A DNA stretch of 64,000 nt from Azohydromonas lata NBRC 102462. GTDB taxonomy: Bacteria; Pseudomonadota; Gammaproteobacteria; Burkholderiales; Burkholderiaceae_C. The position numbers and the translations under genes were made by a program. The notes beneath the pieces are model-generated. The model had not been told where the DNA came from and searched no databases. It saw only the letters and a list, made by a program, of their open reading frames with translations. This document shows positions 36,223-45,900 of this stretch, piece after piece. Numbering within the stretch: position 1 is the first letter of the stretch; each line of letters begins with the position of its first letter. Location: assembly GCF_001571085.1 (NCBI RefSeq), contig NZ_BCTC01000016.1, positions 1 through 64,000 on the forward strand, written 5' to 3'.

Positions 36223-37088
36223 GGGCCGCGCTGTGCGTCGCCGCGGTGCTGGCCGGGCCCGTGGCCTTCGCGGCGCAGGGCGACGCCGGCGCGATTCGCG
36301 AGGTGGAGTACGACCCAAGCACCGTACTGCACGTGCCTGTTGCGCGCGGCGTACCCACCCATCTGCAGTTGGAGCCGGGCGAGACCATCGTGTCGGCAGT
36401 GGTGGGCATCGGGGCCAGTTGCGATCAGCCAGAGCACCCCTGGTGCATCGAGTGGAAAGAAGGCGACAGCCGGATATTCGCCAAGCCACGCAAGGGCGCC
36501 GACCGACCCAACACGGTCGAGCTTGTCACGAACCGCCGCAGCATCAGCCTGCAGTTCGACGTCGTGGGCAAGAACCCGGCGCGGCGCGTGACGGTACTCA
36601 CGCGGAAGCCATCGCCGCCGGACCCGGCTCAGGCGCGAGCGGCGCAGATGACCGCCGCAGCGCTGTCCATGGCGCCGCGCCCTGAGGAGATTGTGGATCA
36701 GCGCATGGCGATGAGGCCTCAGGTGCGCAATGCCGAATACACCGTAGCACTGGGGCATGGCAGCGATGACCTGCGCCCACGCGCGATCTTTGACGATGGG
36801 CGCTTCACCTATGTGCAGTTCACAGGCAACCGGGAAGTGCCGGCTGCGTTTCAGGTCAATCCGGACGGGTCCGAGCAGATCGTCAACGCCGGCATGGAAG
36901 GGGACTTTCTGGTGCTTGACCGCGTGCTGCGGAAGTTCGTGCTGCGCCTTGGTGGCGCTGTCGTTTCCGTGCGCAACGAGCTATTCGACGTCGAGGGGCG
37001 TGCACCGGTGGCGGGCACGTCCGCCGATGGTGTGCAACGAGTGGTGCGCAACCCGAAAACGGGTCAGTTTGAAGGAGAGCAGCCTTGA
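36219..37088 (+). CDS. virB9: VirB9-like core-complex protein
   Basis: A 289-residue exported protein: signal peptide (MRAALCVAAVLAGPVAFA), an N-terminal domain with REVEYDPSTVLHVPVARGVP, and a C-terminal domain with RPRAIFDDGRFTYVQF and PAAFQVNPDGSE. These are the VirB9 hallmarks; the protein forms the outer-membrane core with VirB10. GTG start overlaps virB8; stop overlaps virB10. Confidence 0.92.
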   Translation: MRAALCVAAVLAGPVAFAAQGDAGAIREVEYDPSTVLHVPVARGVPTHLQLEPGETIVSAVVGIGASCDQPEHPWCIEWKEGDSRIFAKPRKGADRPNTVELVTNRRSISLQFDVVGKNPARRVTVLTRKPSPPDPAQARAAQMTAAALSMAPRPEEIVDQRMAMRPQVRNAEYTVALGHGSDDLRPRAIFDDGRFTYVQFTGNREVPAAFQVNPDGSEQIVNAGMEGDFLVLDRVLRKFVLRLGGAVVSVRNELFDVEGRAPVAGTSADGVQRVVRNPKTGQFEGEQP

Positions 37089-38500
37089 GCCAACCCGAGA
37101 ATTCGATTGCGCCAGGGCCGGCGCAGGACAACCGCGAGGCATTGGAGATCCCCAACCTTGCCCAGGAGACCAACGAGCGGGTATCCAAGCGCACGATTGG
37201 CCTTGCCGTCGGAGGGGCGTGCTTGGCGGTGGCTGTCGCCGCTGGTGTGACCTGGAAGCTCGGCAAGCGCCAAGCCGAGCGAGAGACAGCCAATCGCGAA
37301 GCAGCGGAACGCACCGCCGCCGCGATGGCGACCCGCCAGTTTGATCCGGGTTCACTGGCGCCGCCGGCGCCAAAGACGGTACCACCGGCCGGATCGCCCC
37401 CTCCGAACTACCAGGTGCCCCCGATCAAGCAGCAGCCCAACGACGGCATCGACCCGATCCGCGTCATGGATGACAACCATCGTGGCAATCGCAGCTCCGC
37501 GCCACGGCAGGGCAAGCCCGTTATCGACCCGGTGGATGCGCCGATGCTGCTGGCGCCATCAAGGACCCGGGCTGGCGGAATTGCATCCGACAGCCCTGCG
37601 ACCCAGATAACTGCTGCTGCCCCGTCACAAGACGACCTTGCGCAAGCGAAGGCGCAATTGCAGGAACGCCAGCGCGAACTGCGGAACACGGCACAGATGG
37701 TGCGCGAGCGACTGGCTGCACCGACGCCAGGCGCAGCCAACGGAATGCTGCCGATGCAGTTCACTGGTCCAGCGCCTGGAGCCGGCCTGCCACAGGCACC
37801 GCGCGGCATGGGTACACCGCCGCAGGCGGGGACTGCCCCCGCGCCCACTGACACCAGCGAACGAGCCTCAGGAGGCCTGGTGGTTGCACGACAGCTGCCT
37901 GACAACAGCCTTGTGATGCCCATGGGCACCACCTTCACCTGTTCGCTGGCCACGCGCGTGGTCTCTGCCGTTGCAGGACACGTCAGCTGCATCACATCGC
38001 GCGCCGTGTACGGCGCCGACAACCGGGTGGTGCTGCTGGAGAAGGGCTCGAAGCTCGAAGGCGAATACAAGATGGTGAACGTGCGCCCCGGCATGACGCG
38101 AATCCCGGTGCTGTGGACGCGTGTGCGCACACCCCCGCCCAACAGCGTTGTGGTCGATCTCGATTCACCCGCCACGGGACCGCTGGGTGAAACCGGCCTG
38201 GGTGGCTATGTAGATAACCGCTGGGGCGAGCGCCTGGGCGCCGCACTGCTGCTGTCGCTCATCGACGACGCCGTGAAGATAGTCATTGCCGACAAGCAAG
38301 AAACCGGCAGCGGCACTGTCGTGTTTGGCACCGGCACCGCACAAACAGGCAGCAAGCTGGCCGAGCAAGTGCTGGCGGCAACCATCAACATCCCACCGCT
38401 CCTGACCGCCAACCAAGGCGACACCGTGGGCGTCTACGTCAAGCATGACGTCGACTTCCGCTCCGTCTACGCATTGCGGCCTACCTCCACTGGCCGCTAA
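37085..38500 (+). CDS. virB10: VirB10-like core-complex protein
   Basis: A 471-residue protein with a cytoplasmic start, a transmembrane helix near 37-55, a long proline-rich periplasmic region, and the VirB10 beta-barrel domain: LVVARQLPDNSLVMPMGTTF, then RPGMTRIPVLWTRVRTP and the antenna-like LGAALLLSLIDDAVKIVIAD. The C-terminus ends VYVKHDVDFRSVYALRP. TTG start at 37085 in a four-base overlap (TTGA) with virB9. Confidence 0.93.
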   Translation: MSQPENSIAPGPAQDNREALEIPNLAQETNERVSKRTIGLAVGGACLAVAVAAGVTWKLGKRQAERETANREAAERTAAAMATRQFDPGSLAPPAPKTVPPAGSPPPNYQVPPIKQQPNDGIDPIRVMDDNHRGNRSSAPRQGKPVIDPVDAPMLLAPSRTRAGGIASDSPATQITAAAPSQDDLAQAKAQLQERQRELRNTAQMVRERLAAPTPGAANGMLPMQFTGPAPGAGLPQAPRGMGTPPQAGTAPAPTDTSERASGGLVVARQLPDNSLVMPMGTTFTCSLATRVVSAVAGHVSCITSRAVYGADNRVVLLEKGSKLEGEYKMVNVRPGMTRIPVLWTRVRTPPPNSVVVDLDSPATGPLGETGLGGYVDNRWGERLGAALLLSLIDDAVKIVIADKQETGSGTVVFGTGTAQTGSKLAEQVLAATINIPPLLTANQGDTVGVYVKHDVDFRSVYALRPTSTGR

Positions 38501-38511
38501 TGGAGGCTCAT

Positions 38512-38706
38512 ATGCTGACCAGAAACCACATGCTGGTGCACCGGCTGCTGAAGAGGTCTCAACAGCCGTTCCATACGGTCGTGATCGCTGGGCCTGTTCG
38601 TGCGGGAGCAACGCATGCGCTCAAGCCGCTTGCGCAACGAGCCGAGCATGCTGACCGTCTGGTGACGGTCGAGGCGGCACCTGAGGTCCTGCTGACAAGC
38701 TGCTGA
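38512..38706 (+). CDS. Degenerate VirB11 fragment with a dead P-loop
   Basis: A 64-residue product that aligns along nearly all its length with residues about 150-210 of the full VirB11 encoded just downstream. RLLKRSQQPFHTVVIAGP corresponds to FLLRAVQLRKTIVVSGQ, and HADRLVTVEAAPEVLL to HAERLVTIESVPEILL. The Walker A GQTGAGKTH has become GPVRAGATH: the essential Lys is Ala. It has a good GGAGG site eight bases before ATG 38512 and no internal stop, so it is probably translated. It arose by partial duplication and either decays or has a new binding role. Confidence 0.7.
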   Translation: MLTRNHMLVHRLLKRSQQPFHTVVIAGPVRAGATHALKPLAQRAEHADRLVTVEAAPEVLLTSC

Positions 38707-38716
38707 GGGCCATCAC

Positions 38717-39736
38717 ATGAACAATCGGGACGACCTGCCGGTGCGCCGGCTCCTGACGTCGCTGCAGCCATTCCTGGACCGCGACGATGTTCTCGAAATC
38801 ATCATGAACCGGCCTGGGGAGGTGTTTGTCGAGTCGGCCAGCCGGGGCTGGGAGCAGCACGAAGTTCCGATGGACTTCAAACAGTGTCGCGCACTGGCCG
38901 TGGCTGTAGCCACGTACTTCGATGACGATATCAACGAAACACAGCCTTTGCTGAGTGCAAGCCTGCCGGGTGGAGAACGCGTGCAGTTCGTGATTCCGCC
39001 TGCCGTTCCGCGCGATACGGTCTCCATCACGATCCGGCGGCCATCCCGTGTCACGCCGCGTCTGGCCGACCTCGAAGCCGCGGGTTTGTTCGACCGCGTT
39101 GTGGAAAAGCCCAACCAGCTCCAGCAACATGAGATGGAGTTGTTGGAACTCATGAAGGCACGCCGCTATGCGCAGTTCTTGCTGCGCGCGGTGCAGCTTC
39201 GCAAGACCATCGTAGTCAGCGGCCAGACCGGCGCAGGAAAGACACACATTCTCAAGGCCTTGGCTGAGGAGATCGGCCATGCCGAGCGGCTGGTGACGAT
39301 CGAGAGCGTGCCGGAGATCCTGCTGCCCAGCCATCCCAACTCGGTCCACCTGTTCTATTCGGACGCCGGCAAGACCAAGACAACACCGAAGGAACTGCTC
39401 AAGGCTGCGCTGCGCATGCGTCCCGACCGCATTCTGCTCACCGAGGTGCGCTCCGACGAATGCATCTTCTGGGTCCGTGCCGCCGCGTCCGGCCACCCCG
39501 GCAGCATGACCACGCTGCACGCCGGCTCGTGCACCGAGGCTTACGAGCAGATGGCACTGATGATCCGGCAGGCCCCAGGCGGCGCAGGCCTGACCGACCA
39601 GGAAATCAAGCGGCTGCTTACGCTCACGGTGGACATCGTCATCCAATTCGGAAATGACGGTACGGGCCGCTACGTGCGCGAGATTGACTACGACCCGCAG
39701 CGCAAGCTGGATCTGGCACACGGAGGCCGCCAATGA
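38717..39736 (+). CDS. virB11: VirB11-type T4SS ATPase
   Basis: A 339-residue hexameric traffic ATPase at the inner membrane. An N-terminal domain precedes Walker A (VSGQTGAGKTHILK, near 166-179), an Asp box (LVTIESVPEI), the Walker B region (RMRPDRILLTEVRSDE near 235-250) and the His box SGHPGSMTTLHAGS. All catalytic motifs are intact. It overlaps virD4 by ATGA. Confidence 0.94.
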   Translation: MNNRDDLPVRRLLTSLQPFLDRDDVLEIIMNRPGEVFVESASRGWEQHEVPMDFKQCRALAVAVATYFDDDINETQPLLSASLPGGERVQFVIPPAVPRDTVSITIRRPSRVTPRLADLEAAGLFDRVVEKPNQLQQHEMELLELMKARRYAQFLLRAVQLRKTIVVSGQTGAGKTHILKALAEEIGHAERLVTIESVPEILLPSHPNSVHLFYSDAGKTKTTPKELLKAALRMRPDRILLTEVRSDECIFWVRAAASGHPGSMTTLHAGSCTEAYEQMALMIRQAPGGAGLTDQEIKRLLTLTVDIVIQFGNDGTGRYVREIDYDPQRKLDLAHGGRQ

Positions 39737-42249
39737 GCCAGGCAACCGAAAACCAGGTGGTCGCTGCTTCCACCGTGGCGCCCAAGCAGTACCTCAACAT
39801 TGCCTTGCTGTGCGGACTCGTCACGGGCGTGGCGGTCATCGCAGGGGCCTGGGCCGGCGGCACCTCATCCACGAGCCTTGCGTGGGGCATCCTGGGCGTG
39901 CTGGTTGCCGAAGTTTTGGTATGGCTTGGCGGCCAGCTTGTGATGGCCTGCAAGGCCGGAGAAACCGAGCGCGAACGGGCACTAGGCTTACTGGCCAAGG
40001 GCACTGTCGGGCTGCTTCTCGCGGTTCTGTTGACCATCGCCGGGTTGTGGCTGTCTGCGATGATCTTCCTGGCCGCCAACAAGACCAACCCGACCCGCGC
40101 CCAGTGGAACTCCCTGCCGGGCTACTGGGACCGTTACGGCGACGACGAGCGCCACAAGCGGCAACTGCTGCTGTCCATGGCGCTTGCCTTCGGCTTGGCC
40201 TACGTCGCGGTGCCGCTGGCGCTGTACAAGGGCGCACAGCGCAAGCGTGCGCTCTATGGCGAGGCACGGTTTGCCAACGAGGGCGAGGTCCGCAAAGCCA
40301 AGCTGCTCGACGGGCAAGGCATCATCCTTGGCAAGTACCAGCGGCGCTACCTCACGCTGCCGGGCCAGCAGTACGTGCTGCTGGCAGCCCCCCCGCGCAG
40401 CGGAAAGGATGTGTCAGTTGCCAAGCCGAACCTCTACAACTGGGACGGCTCTGCGGTAGTCCTGGACATCAAGGGAGACCTGCGCGACAGCACCTCGGGA
40501 TTCCGGGCCAAGCACGGGCAGGCGGTCTACGTCTTCGCCCCGTTCGACACGGGCGGATGCTCGCACCGCTACAACCCCTTGGGCTATGTCCGTACTGAAG
40601 CGCAGTGGCGGGTGAAGGACCTGCTCAAGATTGCGCAGATCATCTTTCCGAACGACGACTCGAAATCCGCCGACGCCGGCAACTTCTTCGCCGACCAGGC
40701 CAACAACCTCTTCCTGGCGCTGGGCCTGTACTTGTTGGAGACGCCCAACCTGCCGCGCACCATCGGGCAGATGTTGCGCATTACCTCCAGCGACGGCCGT
40801 CCCATCCGCGAGTACCTGACGGAGATCATCAACAAGCGCGAGCGCTCTGATTCCCCGCTGTCCTACGACTGCGTGGCTGCGTTCTCCCGGTTCCTGGCCA
40901 ACACCGCCGAAACGACGCTTACCGGCATCGTGAGCACGTTCACCGGTCCGCTCAAGGCGTTCGCCGATCCGGTGACGGACGCGGCCACCAGCAGCAACGA
41001 CTTCGACTTGGCGGACCTGCGCAAGAAACGCATGACGGTCTACCTCGTGATGCCCTTTGACGAGCTGGCTCCCGCGAAGCTGCTGCTGAACCTGTTCATT
41101 ACGCAGATGATCAGTGCCAACGTGCAGGAACTGCCCGAGCAGAACAAGGCGCTCAAGTACCAGTGCTTGGTGCTGCTCAACGAGTTCACCGCGGCCGGGC
41201 GCATCGACGTGATCGCGCGCGGGATCGGCTTCATGCCGCAATACAACCTGCGCCTGCTCATCATTGTGCAGTCGATGGCGCAGTTGGCTGCCACCTACGG
41301 CAAGGAGACGGCACAGGCCATTGCCACCGCCTGTGCATGCCAGATCCTGTTCGCACCGAAAGAACAATCAGATGCGGAGCTCTACTCGCGCATGCTGGGC
41401 ACCTATACCGAGCGGCGTACCAGCCGCGGCCGCAGTTACTCCAGCGGCAAGGGAGGTGGCAGCAGCAGCACGTCCTCTAACGAGAGCGAGCAATCTCGGC
41501 CGTTGATGCTTCCCCAGGAAGTCAAAGAGCTTGGTGCCGACAACGAAATCATCATCTACGAAGGCGTCAAGCCGATCCTGGCGCAGAAGGCACGCTGGTA
41601 CGAAGACCCGGAGATGAAGTTGCGCGCCATCGATCCGATTGCCGTGCAGCCCCTCAACCTGGACTTGCATATCGCGCGCACCGACATGCGGCACCGGCCG
41701 GCCAAGCCGGAGGATGGTCGGCTGGGCGACATGCCTATTGAGCGCATCGCCATCGACACCCATGGCCTCACGCCACCCGCGGCAGACACGCCACCAGAGG
41801 AAGCAGAGAAGTTCCTGGGTGCGTTCTTCGGCCGCATGGATCAGCCTCAGGACGAGGCTGCACCTGCTGAGGTTGAACCGCCGAAGCCGCCGCGGCCCAA
41901 GGCCGAGCCCAACGCCATCGGCGTGGACATCAAGGTGGGCAACGACGGCACGGTTCACATGGTGGCCAAGTCCGTCAAGCCCAAGCGCACTCAGCCTCCT
42001 GCTGAGAGTGACGGGCAGGAAGCATCGCCGAAGACCACTCTCGGCAAGGAGATAGAGGTAGACGGCGACGGCGTGATCACTTTCAAGAAGAAGCCTGGCA
42101 AGCGCCGTCCTGCAGCGGACGAGAAAGCACAGGCCGACAAACCTCAAGCGGAGGGAGCCCCCAGCGAGCCCAACGGTGTCGCGCAAGAGCTTGATCTGCG
42201 CGTACTGCGCAACACACCCAGCCGGGAAGAAAACGGCCGTGAACGGTGA
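39733..42249 (+). CDS. virD4: VirD4/TraG-type coupling protein
   Basis: An 838-residue type IV coupling protein that recruits the relaxosome. Four hydrophobic segments lie in the first 185 residues. Walker A is LLAAPPRSGKDVSVA (near 215-229) and Walker B is CLVLLNEFTAAGRIDV. The C-terminal third (from about residue 680) is an acidic, proline/lysine-rich tail beyond the usual TraG length (about 650), with repeated IGVDIKVGNDGTVHMV and GKEIEVDGDGVITFKKK units. That tail may be a substrate-selection extension. Confidence 0.92.
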   Translation: MSQATENQVVAASTVAPKQYLNIALLCGLVTGVAVIAGAWAGGTSSTSLAWGILGVLVAEVLVWLGGQLVMACKAGETERERALGLLAKGTVGLLLAVLLTIAGLWLSAMIFLAANKTNPTRAQWNSLPGYWDRYGDDERHKRQLLLSMALAFGLAYVAVPLALYKGAQRKRALYGEARFANEGEVRKAKLLDGQGIILGKYQRRYLTLPGQQYVLLAAPPRSGKDVSVAKPNLYNWDGSAVVLDIKGDLRDSTSGFRAKHGQAVYVFAPFDTGGCSHRYNPLGYVRTEAQWRVKDLLKIAQIIFPNDDSKSADAGNFFADQANNLFLALGLYLLETPNLPRTIGQMLRITSSDGRPIREYLTEIINKRERSDSPLSYDCVAAFSRFLANTAETTLTGIVSTFTGPLKAFADPVTDAATSSNDFDLADLRKKRMTVYLVMPFDELAPAKLLLNLFITQMISANVQELPEQNKALKYQCLVLLNEFTAAGRIDVIARGIGFMPQYNLRLLIIVQSMAQLAATYGKETAQAIATACACQILFAPKEQSDAELYSRMLGTYTERRTSRGRSYSSGKGGGSSSTSSNESEQSRPLMLPQEVKELGADNEIIIYEGVKPILAQKARWYEDPEMKLRAIDPIAVQPLNLDLHIARTDMRHRPAKPEDGRLGDMPIERIAIDTHGLTPPAADTPPEEAEKFLGAFFGRMDQPQDEAAPAEVEPPKPPRPKAEPNAIGVDIKVGNDGTVHMVAKSVKPKRTQPPAESDGQEASPKTTLGKEIEVDGDGVITFKKKPGKRRPAADEKAQADKPQAEGAPSEPNGVAQELDLRVLRNTPSREENGRER

Positions 42250-42259
42250 AGGAATAGGC

Positions 42260-42958
42260 ATGAACCACCAAATTTCCCGTACTTCCGGATTGATTGCCGC
42301 GCTGGTGGTGGCATCACTGCTTGGTGCATGCGCCTCGCCCCCGAAGCCTCCCCAGGCCAGTGAGTCCAGCCGTCAACCGGCGAACGACCCAGCCCACATC
42401 GAAGCGCTCAAGCTGCAGGGAGAGCTGCAGCGTGCCCGGGTTGAACTGGCCTTGGCCAGCCGACAAGTTGCTTCACAGCGCATGCTGGGCGAGGCGCAGG
42501 CCATGGCCCGGCCTGTGGCGCTGCGCACCGGTGGCGGTGGCATCCCCGTCATCGACGCCACCACCAGGGGTAACAACACCATCTTCACGGTGCGTTTCCC
42601 GGTGGGCAGTACCAAGCTGTCGCTGTCGCCACAAGCACAGCAGACACTCATTGAGACTGCCAAGGACGGCGCAATAGTGGTTCTGCGTGGACGGACCGAT
42701 GCACTGCGCGACAACGCGGCGGATGCGCGTATCGCACGACTGCGTGCTGAGGCAGCGCAACTGGTGCTGGTGCGCTCAGGCATCGCTCCCAACCGCATCC
42801 GTGTCACTTGGCAGGGCGCTGGCGATACGGTTGCCAGCAATGAAACCGCCGAAGGTCGAGCCATGAACCGCCGTGTGGAGATCGAGGTCTACGCCGCGCA
42901 GCCCGCGGCGAATGTCCTTGACCAGCCCCCGGCGCACAGTGCCGTGGCGTCGAATTGA
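42260..42958 (+). CDS. OmpA-family lipoprotein of the transfer operon
   Basis: A 232-residue lipoprotein: signal ending in the lipobox SLLGAC (Cys24), a short linker, a helical segment, and a C-terminal OmpA-like peptidoglycan-binding domain (IFTVRFPVGSTKLSLSPQAQ, then RTDALRDNAADARIARLRAE and NETAEGRAMNRRVEIEVY). It could anchor the T4SS to the cell wall. AAGGA precedes the ATG at 42260, eleven bases after virD4. Confidence 0.88.
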   Translation: MNHQISRTSGLIAALVVASLLGACASPPKPPQASESSRQPANDPAHIEALKLQGELQRARVELALASRQVASQRMLGEAQAMARPVALRTGGGGIPVIDATTRGNNTIFTVRFPVGSTKLSLSPQAQQTLIETAKDGAIVVLRGRTDALRDNAADARIARLRAEAAQLVLVRSGIAPNRIRVTWQGAGDTVASNETAEGRAMNRRVEIEVYAAQPAANVLDQPPAHSAVASN

Positions 42959-42969
42959 GGTGAAGCCTC

Positions 42970-45900
42970 ATGTCCGCGTCAGCAATCACGAACACCCTTG
43001 CCTTCACGCACGGCGGCACCCTGCGGGGCCTGGAAGGCATCATCACGACGGGAAAGTTGTCATCCACCGCGGCCCTGGAAGCGCGGGGCGATGCCACATT
43101 CAAGTTCACCGATGCCGAGCGGCAACACGTTGCCGAAGACAAGTACCTGTTCTTCGACTGCCCTCAGAACAACGGCTGCCTGACGTACCAGGGCGTAAAG
43201 CACGCCAATGAACCGGGAGCAGGCTTTCAGTTTGTCCTCGTCGCCAACGGCAAGTCCTTGGTGGAGCAGGCGGATCTCTTTGGCGTCAGCGACGGCATCC
43301 TCATGGGGCGGCAGGACGGTGCGCCTCTGGAGATCGACGTCCGCAAACTCGACTGCAAGGTCCTGGTGCCCGACTGCTACAAGCCGCACGTGGATCGGAT
43401 GGTCGAGCTGGCGCAGATGGCCGGCAAGGAACTCGATACCGCCAAGCTTGTCTTCAGGCCGATTGAGGAGGTGCGGCAGCTGCTGCAGGAAGGTCGCCGG
43501 CCGGCTGATCCCATTGCGGCGCAGCAGGCGCTGTGTCGCGAACTGGGCATCTCGGCCGAGCCTACTGCGCGAGCCATCAATGACGCCGCCGGTACGGTGG
43601 AAACCAAGACGTCCAAGGTCGTGGTGGCCCATCGTGAGGAGTTGCTGGACCGGGCATCGGCTCCTGTCGTGCGTGTTGGGCCCAGCACCGGAGCGGAACT
43701 CGTGGCTCACATGCGCGAGACGCCCGTGTACCTCAATATCCAGTCCGACCTGCGAGAACTCTTTGGTGGCCGAGGCGCGCGCAGCCCCACGCCCCGGGTG
43801 CTGGAGCTCAAGGACCGGCCCGAGGATCTTGCTCATGCCGTGAACATGCTGGTGCGCATGTCGCCCCACTCGACGTACCACAAGGCGTTCCACGCGGGCG
43901 AGGTTGCGCCGGCGGGACAGCCATTTGTGGGCTACTTCGAGCTGGCCGAGATCAAGGCGCAAGTAGTCCGCCAGGGTAGCGACGGCCAGCGCGTGGGCGA
44001 GCTGATCGACTTGGCCAACTCGGGCGTGGTCCTCAACAAGGAGACGTGTCAGCGCGTGATGCGGCCTAGCGAGCACGTTGCCCAGATGCCGCCGCCGCCG
44101 CCGCTGCCGCAGCAGGCGCAGATGCCGCCGCCGCTGCCTGCTGAGCCAGAGGTGCCGAGCAATCAGCCGTCTACAGCGAAGCGGACCATCCGGGATTACG
44201 AGATCCCCGGAGCCTTCGAGCTGACGGCGCAGGGACGCGAGCCACGCTTCTACGACGACGCACGCCTGGCCGGCGAGGCTTTCTACGCTGCTCGGCGCGA
44301 GGAGCAACCGCGAGTGGTTCAGCACCGGGTCTCCGGCTTCGAAGACAGGACCGGCAGGTACGAGAACCTTTCGGTTCTGCCCGTCGCCATCACCGCCTTG
44401 GACAAGGACGGTCACTGGCAGCACATCTTTTTGGATGAGGCGCCGGAGTTTCGTGCCGGCTACGAGGCCGCGCGTCAGCGCATGCCCGCCAAGGCTGTGG
44501 AAACGGACGACTGGACCCAGCCAGCTCCTGTACCTGTTCCTCAGCAGCAGGCCGTCTCCGCGCTGTCTTTCACTGCAGAGCCGCCGCGGCAGCCCGAAGT
44601 TCCGACCCTTGCCACCCAGGTAGCGACCGAGCCGAAAGGACAGACCGTGAGCGACCAGCAAACCCCCGCCACGCCGCCGCGTGTTCAAGTCGGCCAGGAC
44701 CCGAACCACTGGGTAAACGAAAACGCCCAATGGCACCGGGACGTTGCTGACCGCCGTGGGCTGACCGCTGGCATTGAAGCGCAGTTTGCCGAGGGCAAGA
44801 CGGCGAAGCAGGTCATCAAGGCGATGGGCAAGGAACTGGAGTTCTTGCCCATTGATGATCGGTCCAATTTCATCGTCGGCGTGCGTGCCACCTTGGGAAT
44901 ACCGTCACAAGCCACCTCTGATGGGCAGCAGGAATTCAAGGCCTGGAAGGCTGAGTACGACAAGCGCCAGGCGCTCCAATCCGCTACGCCCACCCAACCG
45001 CAGAAAGAAGGACCGGTCATGAACTTGACGCGACTGCAGATCGACGGTGTAGATGTTGGACGCCTGGCGTTCGAGAAGCACTCGACCGAGCACGGGGTGT
45101 TTGTCGATCTGACTGCGCTGGACCGCAACAACCAGCCGCTGGCGGAATTCAATGGAGTGGACAAGAACGACCTGACCAAGGTCCTTGGCCCGACGGTGGG
45201 GCATGAAGTTGCGAAGTTCAACGGCCGCACTGGTGAGCTCGCCGGCCAGCAGCTCGACGTTCCGGCGGCCGAAGTAGCGCAAGCCGCTCGCGGTAAGTCG
45301 CCACAAGCCGTTCCGCATCACGCCGCCCAGGTGCCGCAGAAGAATGCTGCCCAGCAAGAGCATAGCCAAGCTACGCGGACGCCTGAACCTGCGTCGAAGG
45401 CACAAGGTGCAGCGGAGGTGCAGGCCGCGCCGGTACGCCGCATGGAGATCGACGGCAAGGAGGTGCAGCGTCTCTCGTACATCAAGATGCAGACACCCGA
45501 AGGGCTGCGGTTTGATGTCACTGCCTATGGCTCCGGCAGTACGGTGCTGGGACGGCACCCGGGGTTGAGCAAGGAGGAGCTGCCCCAGTACCTGGGCGAG
45601 ACGCCGGCCAGGAACATCGAGATAGCGCGAGGCCGCAATGGCTCGCTGCGTGGTGAGCAGCTACAGCTGCGGGGGAATGAAGCTAGGCCGCAGCAGACGT
45701 TGCCCGTCAACTTGCAGCTGCCGCCTCGGCCGAGGCCGGAGCGGACCGTCGCCGAACGTCCTATAGCGCCTGCAGATACAGCGCAAGCGCGACAGCAGCA
45801 ACAGCCGCAGCCTGCGCAAAGTCATGAGGCACAACGGAGTACCACGTCTCCTGAAACGCCGCCGCTGGCGGCCAGGACCGAGCCCATCGTCAACAGCATC

